DNA of 64,000 bases from Micromonospora fulviviridis (GTDB taxonomy: Bacteria; Actinomycetota; Actinomycetes; Mycobacteriales; Micromonosporaceae): assembly GCF_014648395.1 (NCBI RefSeq), contig NZ_BMRA01000003.1, forward strand, positions 281,933 through 345,932, written 5' to 3'. The notes below the pieces were generated by a model that worked only from the letters and a program-made list of their open reading frames with translations, was not told the origin of the DNA and did no database searches. Positions 43,268-52,253 of the stretch are shown here, piece by piece; position 1 is the first letter of the stretch, and each line of letters starts with the position of its first letter. The translations under genes and the position numbers were made by a program.

Positions 43268-46066
43268 ATGTCGAGCCCCGCCGAGCGGTACGCCGCGGCG
43301 CGCCGCCGGGCCGCGCAGGCCTCCGCCTTCCCGGCCCTGGACGAATTCGCTCTCGATCTGGGGTTCGACCTCGACGACTTCCAGCGGGAGGCGTGCGAGG
43401 CCCTGGAACGGGGAAGCGGCGTGCTGGTGTGCGCGCCCACCGGCGCCGGCAAGACCGTGGTGGGCGAGTTCGCCGTACACCTGGCGCTGCGTGGCACGCC
43501 CGGGAAGCCGGCGGCGGCCGGCGGCGGCGGGGGGCCGACCACCCGGCGCAAGTGCTTCTACACCACGCCGATCAAGGCGCTGTCCAACCAGAAGTACCAC
43601 GACCTGGTCGACCGCTACGGCGCCGAGCAGGTCGGCCTGCTCACCGGCGACAACGCGATCAACGGCGACGCGCCCGTGGTGGTGATGACCACCGAGGTCC
43701 TGCGCAACATGCTCTACGCCGGCTCGGCCACCCTCGAGGGCCTGGCCTACGTGGTGATGGACGAGGTGCACTACCTCGCCGACCGGTTCCGCGGCGGCGT
43801 CTGGGAAGAGGTGATCATCCACCTGCCCGCCTCGGTCACCCTGGTCTCGCTCTCCGCCACCGTCTCCAACGCCGAGGAGTTCGCCGACTGGCTGGTCACC
43901 GTGCGCGGCGAGACCGCCGTGGTGGTCAGCGAGCACCGCCCGGTGCCGCTCTGGCAGCACATGCTGGTCGGCAAGCGGATGTTCGACCTGTTCCACGACG
44001 CCGACGCCGCCCGCAAGCACGACGTCCACCCGGAGCTGCTGCGCTACACCCGGGACACCGTGCGCCGGCTGGAGCTGGGGGAGGGGCGCAGCGCCGGCCC
44101 CGGCGCGGGGCGGCGCGGACCCCGCTGGCGCGGCCCGATGCGCCCCGACATCGTCGAGCGGCTCGACCGGGAGAACCTGCTGCCGGCGATCCTGTTCATC
44201 TTCAGCCGGGCCGGCTGCCAGGCGGCCGTCCAGCAGTGCCTCGCCGCCGGGCTGCGGCTCACCTCGCCCGAGGAGCGCACCGAGATCCGGCAGGTCGTCG
44301 AGTCGCGGATCACCGCCATCCCCGGCGAGGACCTGACCGTGCTGGGCTACTGGGAGTGGCTCGACGGGCTGGAGCGCGGCCTCGCCGCCCACCACGCCGG
44401 CATGCTGCCCGCGTTCAAGGAGGTCGTCGAGGAGCTGTTCGTCCGCGGCCTGGTCAAGGCGGTCTTCGCCACCGAGACGCTCGCCCTGGGCATCAACATG
44501 CCGGCCCGCTGCGTGGTCCTGGAGCGCCTGGTCAAGTTCAACGGCGAGGCGCACGTCGACCTCACCCCGGGGGAGTACACGCAGCTCACCGGGCGGGCCG
44601 GCCGGCGCGGCATCGACGTCGAGGGCCACGCCGTGGTGGTCTGGTCGCCGGAGACCGATCCCCGGCACGTCGCCGGTCTCGCCTCCACCCGCACCTACCC
44701 GCTGCGGTCCAGCTTCCGGCCCTCCTACAACATGGCCGTCAACCTGGTCGGCACCGTCGGCGCGGAGCCGGCCCGGGCCCTGCTGGAGTCCTCGTTCGCG
44801 CAGTTCCAGGCGGACCGGTCGGTGGTCGGCCTGGCCCGGCAGGTGCAGCGCAACACCGAGACCATCGAGGCGTACGGCGCCGAGGCGGCCTGCCACCAGG
44901 GCGACTTCGACGAGTACTTCGCTCTGCGGGTGGCCATCGCCGACCGGGAGCGCGCCATCGCCCGGCAGGGCCAGACCCAGCGCAAGGCGGCGGCGGTCGC
45001 CTCGCTGGAACGGCTGCGGGTGGGCGACGTGATACGGGTGCCCTCGGGCCGGCGGGCCGGCCTCGCCGTGGTGCTCGACCCGGCCACCGGCGGCTTCGGT
45101 GAGCCCCGGCCGCTGGTGCTCACCCAGGACCGGTGGGCTGGACGGGTCAGCCCCGGCGACTTCACCACCCCGGCCGAGGTGCTCGCCCGGATCCGGGTGC
45201 CGAAGCACTTCAACCACCGTTCGCCGGCGGCCCGCCGGGACCTGGCCGCCGAGGTCAGCGGCACCGGGCTGGACCGGCACGGTCGGCGCGGCGGGCGTTC
45301 CCGGCAGGCGGCCGGCGAGGACCACCGGCTCAGTCAGCTCCGCACCGAGCTGCGCGGGCACCCCTGCCACGCCTGCCCCGACCGCGAGGAGCACGCCCGC
45401 TGGGCCGAGCGGCGCCGCCGCCTGGAGCGCGACACCGAGGAGCTGCGCCAGCGGGTGGCCGGCCGGACCGGTTCGCTGGCCCGCACCTTCGACCGGATCG
45501 TCGCGCTGCTGACCGCGCGCGGCTACCTCACCGAGGAGGGCGAGGTGACCGACGCCGGCCGGATGCTCGGCCGGATCTGGACCGAGGCCGACCTGCTGGT
45601 CGCCGAGTGCCTGCGCCGCAAGGTGTGGGACGGGCTCTCCCCGGCCGAGCTGGCCGCCGCCGTCTCCGTGGTGGTCTTCGAGGCCCGCCGGGACGTCGAC
45701 GAGCGGGCCGGTCTGCCCCGCGGTCCGGTCGCGGAGGCGGTCGACGAGACGCTGAAGCTCTGGGGCGACATCGAGGCCGACGAGGCGTCCCGTGGCCTGG
45801 CGGTCACCCGCGAGCCGGACCTCGGCTTCGCCTGGCCGATCTACCGCTGGGCGCGGGGCGAGGCGCTGGCCAAGGTGCTGGCCAGCGGCCACCAGATCGA
45901 CGGCGAGATGCCGGCCGGCGACTTCGTCCGCTGGGCCCGGCAGGTGGTCGACCTGCTCGGCCAGCTCGCCGACTCCGGCGGCGCGTCCACCGAGCTGCGC
46001 TCGACCGCGCGGCAGGCGATCGCGGCGGTCAACCGGGGCGTGCTGGCCTACCACGCCACCGCCTGA
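43268..46066 (+). CDS. helY: Ski2/Mtr4-like DEAD/DEAH-box RNA helicase HelY
   Basis: A 932-residue SF2 helicase. The N-terminal helicase domain has Walker A APTGAGKT, DEVH box VMDEVHYLAD and motif III LSATVSNAEEFADWL. Helicase_C has TETLALGINMPARCVV and QLTGRAGRRGID. The C-terminal third contains the DSHCT-type helical domain (ETLKLWGDIEADEASRGLAVTREPD). It lacks the KOW arch of eukaryotic Mtr4. It follows tatC in M. tuberculosis (Rv2092c); here about 9 kb intervene. Confidence 0.94.
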   Translation: MSSPAERYAAARRRAAQASAFPALDEFALDLGFDLDDFQREACEALERGSGVLVCAPTGAGKTVVGEFAVHLALRGTPGKPAAAGGGGGPTTRRKCFYTTPIKALSNQKYHDLVDRYGAEQVGLLTGDNAINGDAPVVVMTTEVLRNMLYAGSATLEGLAYVVMDEVHYLADRFRGGVWEEVIIHLPASVTLVSLSATVSNAEEFADWLVTVRGETAVVVSEHRPVPLWQHMLVGKRMFDLFHDADAARKHDVHPELLRYTRDTVRRLELGEGRSAGPGAGRRGPRWRGPMRPDIVERLDRENLLPAILFIFSRAGCQAAVQQCLAAGLRLTSPEERTEIRQVVESRITAIPGEDLTVLGYWEWLDGLERGLAAHHAGMLPAFKEVVEELFVRGLVKAVFATETLALGINMPARCVVLERLVKFNGEAHVDLTPGEYTQLTGRAGRRGIDVEGHAVVVWSPETDPRHVAGLASTRTYPLRSSFRPSYNMAVNLVGTVGAEPARALLESSFAQFQADRSVVGLARQVQRNTETIEAYGAEAACHQGDFDEYFALRVAIADRERAIARQGQTQRKAAAVASLERLRVGDVIRVPSGRRAGLAVVLDPATGGFGEPRPLVLTQDRWAGRVSPGDFTTPAEVLARIRVPKHFNHRSPAARRDLAAEVSGTGLDRHGRRGGRSRQAAGEDHRLSQLRTELRGHPCHACPDREEHARWAERRRRLERDTEELRQRVAGRTGSLARTFDRIVALLTARGYLTEEGEVTDAGRMLGRIWTEADLLVAECLRRKVWDGLSPAELAAAVSVVVFEARRDVDERAGLPRGPVAEAVDETLKLWGDIEADEASRGLAVTREPDLGFAWPIYRWARGEALAKVLASGHQIDGEMPAGDFVRWARQVVDLLGQLADSGGASTELRSTARQAIAAVNRGVLAYHATA

Positions 46067-46071
46067 TCCGG

Positions 46072-46099
46072 CCGGAGCGGCCCGCCCCGGCCGTTCCGG
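46072..46099. terminator. Hairpin between convergent helY and exonuclease genes
   Basis: An 11-bp stem CCGGAGCGGCC/GGCCGTTCCGG with one G-U pair and a 6-nt loop fills the 33-bp gap. Confidence 0.65.
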
Positions 46100-47023
46100 T
46101 CAGGGCCGGGGCAGGGCGAGCGCGTCCACGAGGCGCCGGCACGAGCCGGCCAGGTTCCACCGTTGCGCGAGCTCCAGCAGCCGGTCCGGGTCCGCCGGCG
46201 CCGTCGGCAGGGCGGTGGCCAGCTTCGGCAGCGGCACGTCGGTGGCGACCCGGACCACCTTCGGCGCGACGGCCAGGTAGTCGCGGGCCCCGTTCAGCTT
46301 GGTGCGCAGCCCGGGGGCGAAGCCGGAACCCGGGTCGTCCAGCGCGGCGAGGATGCCGGGCAGGCCGTCGTAGCGCTCGATGAGGCGGGCGGCGGTCTTC
46401 TCGCCCACCCCGGGCACGCCGGGCAGGCCGTCGCTCGGGTCGCCGCGCAGCGCCGCGAAGTCGGCGTAGCGGTCGGCGGGCACGCCGTAGCGGGCCCGGA
46501 CCGCGGCGTCGTCGCAGTCGTCGAGCTTGGCCACGCCGCGGCCCACGTAGAGCAGGCGCACCTGGCGGGTGTCGTCGACGAGCTGGAACAGGTCGCGGTC
46601 GCCGGAGACCACCTCGGCCGGGCCGGGCTGGGTCACCGAGAGGGTGCCGAGCACGTCGTCGGCCTCGTAGCCGGTCGCGCCGACGGCGGGGATGCCGAGC
46701 GCGTCGAGGACTTCCAGGATCATCGGCACCTGCGGGGAGAGAGTGTCCGGAACCACCTCGCCGCCCTCGGGCGCGACCCGGTGCGCCTTGTACGACGGCA
46801 GCAGCTCGACCCGCCACGCCGGTCGCCAGTCGTGGTCGAGCGCGCAGACCATCCGGTCCGGCCGGCGGGTGCGGACGAGCTGGGCCAGCATGTCGAGGAA
46901 GCCGCGGACGGCGTTGACCGGCTGGCCGTCGTCCGTCTTCGCCGCCGACTCGGGAATGCCGAAGTAGGCGCGGAAGTAGAGGCTCGGGGAGTCGATCAGC
47001 AGGATCGGGGGTCGGTGTGCCAC
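46100..47023 (-). CDS. 5'-3' exonuclease (PolI N-terminal/FEN family)
   Basis: A 307-residue stand-alone 5' nuclease. LLIDSPSLYFRAYFG, DRMVCALDHDWRPAWR, GYEADDVLGTLS and VVSGDRDLFQLV supply the conserved carboxylates for two metal ions. The helix-hairpin-helix GVPGVGEKTAARLIERY binds DNA. GTG at 47023 (AHRPPILLIDSP) is preferred over a longer frame to 47047. It likely removes flaps or primers. The M. tuberculosis homologue Rv2090 is in the same neighbourhood. Confidence 0.92.
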   Translation of the reverse strand: MAHRPPILLIDSPSLYFRAYFGIPESAAKTDDGQPVNAVRGFLDMLAQLVRTRRPDRMVCALDHDWRPAWRVELLPSYKAHRVAPEGGEVVPDTLSPQVPMILEVLDALGIPAVGATGYEADDVLGTLSVTQPGPAEVVSGDRDLFQLVDDTRQVRLLYVGRGVAKLDDCDDAAVRARYGVPADRYADFAALRGDPSDGLPGVPGVGEKTAARLIERYDGLPGILAALDDPGSGFAPGLRTKLNGARDYLAVAPKVVRVATDVPLPKLATALPTAPADPDRLLELAQRWNLAGSCRRLVDALALPRP

Positions 47024-47086
47024 GCCGACAAGCCTGGCACAGCCCACCGACGAGGTGGGGGACGCGGCGGCAAAATACTAGCCATG

Positions 47087-47105
47087 TACATCATGTCCAT
47101 GTACT
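47087..47105 (+). promoter_or_regulatory. Candidate MarR operator
   Basis: Inverted repeat GTACAT-N7-ATGTAC, with ATGTACAT itself palindromic (47085-47092), lies between a TACTAG -10-like hexamer (47077-47082) and the marR ATG at 47115. This AT-rich spot stands out in the GC-rich background and fits autorepression. Confidence 0.6.
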
Positions 47106-47114
47106 GTTTCTCGC

Positions 47115-47576
47115 ATGGACGCAACGCCGATCGGCCCCAGCCCCGGCCACCTGGTCTGGCGGCTGGCCATGCGCTGGCGGGTGGCGGTCGACCGGGCGCT
47201 CGCCCCGCTCGGCCTCACCCACGCGCAGTACGTGCTGCTCTCCTCACTGCACGGGATGCGCCGCGCCGGCCGGCACCCGAGCCAGCGCGAGCTGGCCGAC
47301 CACACCGGCCTGGAGCCGCTCTACGTGTCGAAACTGGCCCGGTCCCTGGAGGCCGACGGGCTGGTGCGACGCGAGCGCGACCCGGCCGACACGCGCGCGG
47401 TCCGGCTGACCCTGACCGAGCGGGGGCAGGAGGTGGTCCGCCCGGCGATCGACACCGTCCAGGCGCTGCTCGACCGGCTGCTCGCCCCGCTCGGTGGCCG
47501 GGACGACCCGCGTACGGCGGGGTTCGTCCGCGACCTGTCCACGCTGCTGGACACCCCGCTCGACCCACCCGACTGA
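47115..47576 (+). CDS. MarR-family transcriptional regulator
   Basis: A 153-residue winged-helix protein. Helices and wing are clear in LAPLGLTHAQYVLLSSLHGMRRAGRHPSQRELADHTGLEPLYVSKLARSLEADGLVRRERDPADTRAVRLTLTERG. It is probably a dimeric repressor with a small-molecule or redox ligand. It is co-directional with and 17 bp upstream of the haloalkane dehalogenase-like gene, which it probably controls together with itself. Confidence 0.92.
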   Translation: MDATPIGPSPGHLVWRLAMRWRVAVDRALAPLGLTHAQYVLLSSLHGMRRAGRHPSQRELADHTGLEPLYVSKLARSLEADGLVRRERDPADTRAVRLTLTERGQEVVRPAIDTVQALLDRLLAPLGGRDDPRTAGFVRDLSTLLDTPLDPPD

Positions 47577-47593
47577 CGAAGGAGCCCCGGGAC

Positions 47594-48451
47594 ATGCCCG
47601 AGACGCGCGTACTGGACTCGACCATCCACCACGAGGAGAGCGGCGCCGGGACGGCGTTCGTGTTCCTGCACGGCAATCCCGGCTCGTCGCACACCTGGCG
47701 CGGGGTGCTGCCCGGGGTCGGCGCGGGCCGGCTGCTCGCACCCGACCTGATCGGCATGGGCCGCTCCGGCAAGCCCGACCTGCCGTACCTCTTCGCCGAC
47801 CACGCCCGCTACCTGGACGCCTGGTTCGACGCCCTCGACCTGACCGACGTGGTGCTGGTCGGCCACGACTGGGGCGGCGCGCTCGCCTTCGACTGGGCGG
47901 CCCGGCACCCCGAGCGGGTGCGCGGCGTGGCGTTCCTGGAGACCATGGTCAAGCCGATGGCGTGGAGCGACCTGTCGCCGCAGGCCCGGGCCCGCTCCGA
48001 GGCGATCCGCACGCCGGGCGTCGGCGAGCAGCTCGTGCTCGACCAGGACCTGCTCGTCCGGCAGGCGTTCACCGGCGGGGTGCTCCAGCCCGTCGGCGAG
48101 GAGGACCTGAAGACCTACCTCGCGCCGTACCCGACCCGGGAGAGCCGGCGGCCGCTGCTGGCCTGGGCGCGCCAGATGCCGCTCGGCGGCGAGCCGGCCG
48201 AGCTGGTCGCCCGGATCGAGGCGTACGACCGGTGGCTGGCCGCCAGCGACGAGGTGCCCAAGCTGCTGCTGACCTTCGAGGGCTCACCGACCCTGCTGAT
48301 CACCCCGGAGCTGGCCGACTGGTGCGCGCGGAACATGGCGGCCCTGGAGACGGTCGCCTGCGGGCCGGCCGGGCACCACGCGCCCGAGGACCGCCCCGCC
48401 GAGATCGCCGCCGCGCTCTCCGCCTGGGCGGACCGCCACCACCTCCGCTGA
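47594..48451 (+). CDS. Haloalkane dehalogenase-like alpha/beta hydrolase
   Basis: A 285-residue hydrolase with the haloalkane dehalogenase (HLD-II) residue set: HGNPGSSHTW supplies halide-stabilising Asn28, GHDWGG supplies nucleophile Asp92 and Trp93, FLE supplies acid Glu116, and GHHAPED supplies His261. An Asp rather than Ser nucleophile rules out ordinary esterases; epoxide hydrolases also use Asp but would show cap tyrosines. Natural substrate unknown. It forms an operon with the upstream marR gene. Confidence 0.85.
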   Translation: MPETRVLDSTIHHEESGAGTAFVFLHGNPGSSHTWRGVLPGVGAGRLLAPDLIGMGRSGKPDLPYLFADHARYLDAWFDALDLTDVVLVGHDWGGALAFDWAARHPERVRGVAFLETMVKPMAWSDLSPQARARSEAIRTPGVGEQLVLDQDLLVRQAFTGGVLQPVGEEDLKTYLAPYPTRESRRPLLAWARQMPLGGEPAELVARIEAYDRWLAASDEVPKLLLTFEGSPTLLITPELADWCARNMAALETVACGPAGHHAPEDRPAEIAAALSAWADRHHLR

Positions 48452-48511
48452 CCGGCGACGTCGGCCGGAAACCGGGCGGCGCGGCCGGGCTGCGGTGCGC
48501 AGACTGGCGGG

Positions 48512-49585
48512 GTGACGTTCGTACCCGGCCTGACCCTGGCGCACCGGTTCCACGACGAGGTGGTCGGCCCGCTGCTGGCCCGCCGGCTGCCCCGCCTGCG
48601 CTACGCCGCGGGGCTCCTCGACGGCGGCTCGGAGCTGCTCGGCCTGGACACGCCCCGGTCGACCGACCACGACTGGGGGCCGCGCACCCAGCTCTTCGTC
48701 GCGGACGCGGCCGAGGTGGCGCCGGTGCGGGCGGTCCTCGACGCGGAGCTGCCGACCGAGTTCCTCGGCTGGCCGACCCGGTTCACCGGCGGCCCGACGG
48801 TCCGGCTCGGCGTGGCCCGCGCCGACGGGGAGCGGCACGGGGTGAGCGTCGACGAGCTGGGCGCGTGGCTGCGGGACCGGCTGGGCGGGGACCCGCAGTC
48901 CGGGATGACGACGGCGGACTGGCTGGCCGCGCCCACCCAGCGGCTCGCCGAGCTGACCGGCGGGGCGGTGTTCCACGACGGGCTGGACGGGGCGCTCATC
49001 GCCGTCCAGGCCCGGCTGGCCTGGTACCCCGACGACGTCTGGCGGCACGTGCTGGCGGCCGGGTGGCAGCGGGTCGGCCAGGTCGAGCACCTGGTCGGCC
49101 GCTGCGCCGAGGTCGGCGACGAGCTGGGCAGCCGGGTGGTGACCGCCGCGCTGGCCCGTGACCTGATGCGCCTCGGCCTGCTGCTGCACCGCCGCTGGCC
49201 CCCGTACGCGAAATGGCTCGGTACGGTCTTCGCCGCGCTGCCGGCCGCGGCGCCGGTCGTGGACGGGCTGACCACGGCGCTCGGGCCGGCCGGCTGGTCC
49301 GGGCGGCAGGCCGGGCTGGTCCGGGCGCTGGAGGCGGTGGCGGCCTGGACCAACGACACGGGGCTGGCCGCGCCGGTCGACCCGGCCGCCCGGCCGTTCC
49401 ACGACCGGCCGTTCCTGGTCCTGAACGCCGAGCGGTTCACCGCCGCGCTGCGCGCCGCGATCGCCGATCCGGTGCTGCGTGCCCGCCCGCCGGTCGGCGC
49501 GGTGGACCAGTACCTCGACAACGTCGACGTGCTCACCCGCCCGGCGCGGGCCCGCCGGGTCGCCGCGGCCGTCCTGCCGGACTGA
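48512..49585 (+). CDS. DUF4037 nucleotidyltransferase-like protein
   Basis: A 357-residue protein. GLLDGGSELLGLDTPRSTDHDWGPRTQLFV near the N-terminus is the GS...DHDW motif of the nucleotidyltransferase fold found in DUF4037 proteins. A helical C-terminal domain (about 190-350) follows. The family is uncharacterised; nucleotidyl transfer to a small molecule or protein is a structural inference. Start GTG 48512, 60 bp after the hydrolase gene. Confidence 0.78.
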   Translation: MTFVPGLTLAHRFHDEVVGPLLARRLPRLRYAAGLLDGGSELLGLDTPRSTDHDWGPRTQLFVADAAEVAPVRAVLDAELPTEFLGWPTRFTGGPTVRLGVARADGERHGVSVDELGAWLRDRLGGDPQSGMTTADWLAAPTQRLAELTGGAVFHDGLDGALIAVQARLAWYPDDVWRHVLAAGWQRVGQVEHLVGRCAEVGDELGSRVVTAALARDLMRLGLLLHRRWPPYAKWLGTVFAALPAAAPVVDGLTTALGPAGWSGRQAGLVRALEAVAAWTNDTGLAAPVDPAARPFHDRPFLVLNAERFTAALRAAIADPVLRARPPVGAVDQYLDNVDVLTRPARARRVAAAVLPD

Positions 49586-49596
49586 GGGCCCACGGT

Positions 49597-49632
49597 GCGG
49601 CCGGCGACGGATCCGTGTCCGCCGCCGGCCGC
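49597..49632. terminator. Hairpin between convergent DUF4037 and MBL genes
   Basis: A perfect 10-bp stem GCGGCCGGCG/CGCCGGCCGC with a 16-nt loop lies in the 54-bp gap. Confidence 0.65.
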
Positions 49633-49639
49633 CCGGCCG

Positions 49640-50485
49640 TCAGGCGGGACTCGCCGGAGCCGCCTGCCGGTGCCGCGCGAACTCCCACGGGTCGTGCGCG
49701 GAGACGACGTCGACCTGGTCGGGCTGCTCGGCGAGGAGGGCCCGGAGCCGGTCCACGTTGCGCAACCGCAGCGAACGGTCGGTCTCGACCGACGCCTGCA
49801 GCGCGTCGAACGCCGGCGGGGTCGGCGGCAGCCCCGGCTGGACCTCCCCGCGGTAGAAGTAGGTGTCGCCGGCATGGACCAGCCACGCCGAGCCGCTGCC
49901 GGTGGGGCGGCGCACCGCCACGGCGACGTGTCCCGGGGTGTGCCCGGCCAGCGGCACCAGCAGGATCTCCGGCGGCAGGCCGGTGAGCTGCTGAACCCCG
50001 TCGAATCCCTGCCAGCGCTCCCCGTCGTCGCCGGAGTAGGTGACCCAGCGCGGGTCGTGCGCCCAGTGCGCCGGCAGGTAGCGGTCGTGGCCGACGACCG
50101 TGGCGGCCCGGTGCTCGGCCTCGTGCAGGTGCACCCGCGCGTGCGGGAAGTCGGCCAGCCCGCCGGTGTGGTCCCGGTGCAGGTGGGTCACCACGACGTG
50201 GCGTACGTCGGCCGGCGCGTACCCGAGCCGCTGGAGCTGGCGCACGGCGGTCTCCTCCGGGTCGAGGACGGGCTGGGCCCACGCGAGGAAGTCCGGCCCG
50301 AGCCGCCCCTGCGGGTCCCGGACGTCGAGCGTGCCGTACCCGGTCTCGATGAGCACCAGGCCGGCGGAGTCGGTCTCGACGAGCAGGCAGTGGCAGACTG
50401 CGGGCAACGGCCGGAGCGCGCCGTCCGGATCGGACGGCGGGGCGACCTCCCGCATGGACCCGCAGTTGAGATGGTGGATGCGCAT
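49640..50485 (-). CDS. MBL-fold metallo-hydrolase (lactonase-like)
   Basis: A 281-residue metallo-beta-lactamase-fold protein with THLHRDHTG (HxHxDH at 101-106), LAGHTPGHVAV and HAGDTYF, which together bind two metals. Overall order resembles N-acyl-homoserine lactonases and related small-molecule hydrolases. It is transcribed divergently from the HxlR gene 54 bp away, which probably regulates it. Substrate unproven. Confidence 0.85.
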   Translation of the reverse strand: MRIHHLNCGSMREVAPPSDPDGALRPLPAVCHCLLVETDSAGLVLIETGYGTLDVRDPQGRLGPDFLAWAQPVLDPEETAVRQLQRLGYAPADVRHVVVTHLHRDHTGGLADFPHARVHLHEAEHRAATVVGHDRYLPAHWAHDPRWVTYSGDDGERWQGFDGVQQLTGLPPEILLVPLAGHTPGHVAVAVRRPTGSGSAWLVHAGDTYFYRGEVQPGLPPTPPAFDALQASVETDRSLRLRNVDRLRALLAEQPDQVDVVSAHDPWEFARHRQAAPASPA

Positions 50486-50539
50486 GGTTCCCCCTGAGCT
50501 GGCGACGAAGGGCCGTGCCGAACGCTAGGAGGCGGTCTC

Positions 50540-50911
50540 GTGACTCACCAAACGGTTGGCCACGACGGGGTGGACCTGCGCCGGCTCTGCTCCGGCCCGG
50601 ACGCCCGCCCCGACCCGTCCTGCCCGCTGGAGGTCACCCTGGCCGCGCTGCGCGGTCGCTGGACCGCCCTGGTGATCGGCGCTGTCGCCCGGGGCCCGCA
50701 CTCGTTCAGCGACCTCGCGCACGCGCTGCCGACCCTGTCGGACAAGGTGCTCACCGATCGCCTGGTCCAGCTGACCGAGGCCGGTGTCGTCGCCCGCCAC
50801 CGCACCGCGTCCTGGCCGCCGCGGGTGACCTACACGCTCACCGAGCGGGGCCGGGCGCTGCTGCCGGTACTCCGGGCCATGTGGGACTGGGGCGCGGCGG
50901 AGGCCGGCTAG
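50540..50911 (+). CDS. HxlR-family transcriptional regulator
   Basis: A 123-residue winged HTH protein. Cys28 before PLEVTLAALRGRWTALVIGAVARG is the usual HxlR N-terminal Cys; SFSDLAHALPTLSDKVLTDRLVQLTEAGVVARH is the recognition region. The GTG start at 50540 is divergent from the MBL hydrolase. The last 4 bp overlap the convergent MFS gene. Confidence 0.88.
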   Translation: MTHQTVGHDGVDLRRLCSGPDARPDPSCPLEVTLAALRGRWTALVIGAVARGPHSFSDLAHALPTLSDKVLTDRLVQLTEAGVVARHRTASWPPRVTYTLTERGRALLPVLRAMWDWGAAEAG

Positions 50912-52170
50912 CGCGCGGCGACGGTCTCCCGGTCGGCCGGTTCGTCGATTTGCAGGTCGGTGAGGTCGCGCAGGCGGCGCACCGGGGACAGCAGCAGGGC
51001 CAGGGGCGCCAGCACGGTGGCCGCGGCGAAGCAGAACAGGGTGACCCGGGCGCCGGCCAGCCCGGCGAGCGCCCCGGCGAGCAGCCCGCCGACCGGGATG
51101 GCGCCCCAGGAGACGAAGCGGACCGTGGCCATCACCCGGGAGAGCAGGTCGGGCGGGCTCGCGGTCTGCCGGTAGGTGCGGGTGGTCACGCTGAGCACCA
51201 CCACGCCACCGGCGAAGACCACGTTGCCGGCCGCGAACGCGAGGTACGCCGGCCAGCCGGCGCCCAGCGGCACCAGGAACGCGCCGCCGACCGCCACCAG
51301 GCAGGCGACCAGCAGCGACCGGGCGGTGCCCCACCGCCGGGTGATCCACTGGGTCAGGGCCGCGCCGACCAGCGAGCCGACCCCCTCGACCGCGAGCAGC
51401 ACGCCGACCAGCGCGGCCGGGGCGTGCAGCTCCCGGACCAGGTAGAGCGGGTAGACGGCGAGCTGCGCCCCGCAGACGAAGTTCACGGCGGTGGCCGTCC
51501 ACATGGTCGGTCCCATGACCGGGTGGCGGGTGACGTACCGCCAGCCCTCGCCGATCATGGCGCGGACCGGGGGCCAGCGGTCCGGGGCGTCGACCCGGCG
51601 GGCCGGCAGCGACCCGAGCAGCGCCGCGGAGACCAGGTAGCTGACCGCGTCGACCAGCACGGCCGGCACCGCACCGAGGGCCTGCACCGCGAGGCCGCCC
51701 AGGGACGGGCCGGTGAGCTGGGTGGCGGCGTGGGTGGCCGAGGTGAGGCTGTTGCGGGCGTGCAGCTGGTCGCGGCCGACGATGGCCGGCAGGAAGGTGG
51801 CGTTGGCGACGTCGAACAGCACGTTGGCGAAGCTGACCACCAGCGCCACGACGACCAGCTGGGCCACGGTGAGCCGGCCCCACCACCAGGCGAGCGGCAC
51901 GGAGGCCACCGCGACGGCCCGGGCCAGGTCGGCGCCGACCTGCGCGCCGCGCAGCGGCAGTCGCTGGACGATCACGCCGGCGGGCAGCCCGATCACCAGC
52001 CAGGCGACGTAGCTCGCGGCGGCCACCAGGCCCATCTCGAACGCGGACGCGTCCAGCACGGTCAGCGCGGTGAGCGGCAACGCGACGGCACCGACCGCCG
52101 ACCCCACCGAGCTGGTGGTGCCGGCGGCCCACCAGCGCCAGAACACCCCGGCCCCCTGCTCGACGGACAT
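50908..52170 (-). CDS. MFS transporter (drug-efflux-like)
   Basis: A 420-residue protein with 12 hydrophobic helices. The N-terminal FWRWWAAGTTSSVGSAVGAVALPLTAL is typical of MFS_3/EntS-like multidrug exporters in actinobacteria. The cytoplasmic C-terminus ends RRLRDLTDLQIDEP. It is divergent from the HxlR-peroxiredoxin fusion (83-bp intergenic region) and convergent with another HxlR gene. Confidence 0.9.
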   Translation of the reverse strand: MSVEQGAGVFWRWWAAGTTSSVGSAVGAVALPLTALTVLDASAFEMGLVAAASYVAWLVIGLPAGVIVQRLPLRGAQVGADLARAVAVASVPLAWWWGRLTVAQLVVVALVVSFANVLFDVANATFLPAIVGRDQLHARNSLTSATHAATQLTGPSLGGLAVQALGAVPAVLVDAVSYLVSAALLGSLPARRVDAPDRWPPVRAMIGEGWRYVTRHPVMGPTMWTATAVNFVCGAQLAVYPLYLVRELHAPAALVGVLLAVEGVGSLVGAALTQWITRRWGTARSLLVACLVAVGGAFLVPLGAGWPAYLAFAAGNVVFAGGVVVLSVTTRTYRQTASPPDLLSRVMATVRFVSWGAIPVGGLLAGALAGLAGARVTLFCFAAATVLAPLALLLSPVRRLRDLTDLQIDEPADRETVAAR

Positions 52171-52197
52171 GCCGCCAACCCCCGATCCGAGCCAGTG

Positions 52198-52223
52198 AGT
52201 TCCAATCTGAAACGGACTATAGT
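52198..52223 (+). promoter_or_regulatory. Imperfect dyad and -10 between the MFS gene and the HxlR-peroxiredoxin gene
   Basis: A 21-bp imperfect palindrome (52198-52218, AGTTCC...GGACT, 6 of 10 half-site positions matching) abuts TATAGT (52218-52223), a good -10 hexamer for the rightward gene. It is a candidate operator controlling both divergent genes. Confidence 0.45.
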
Positions 52224-52253
52224 CGAGGCTTCGGGCCGAGCGGGAGGTGGGAC

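Noticed and set aside
42722..46054. A 1110-codon minus-strand open frame opposite helY
   Set aside because: Antisense shadow of a well-conserved helicase; low-complexity composition and no recognisable motif.
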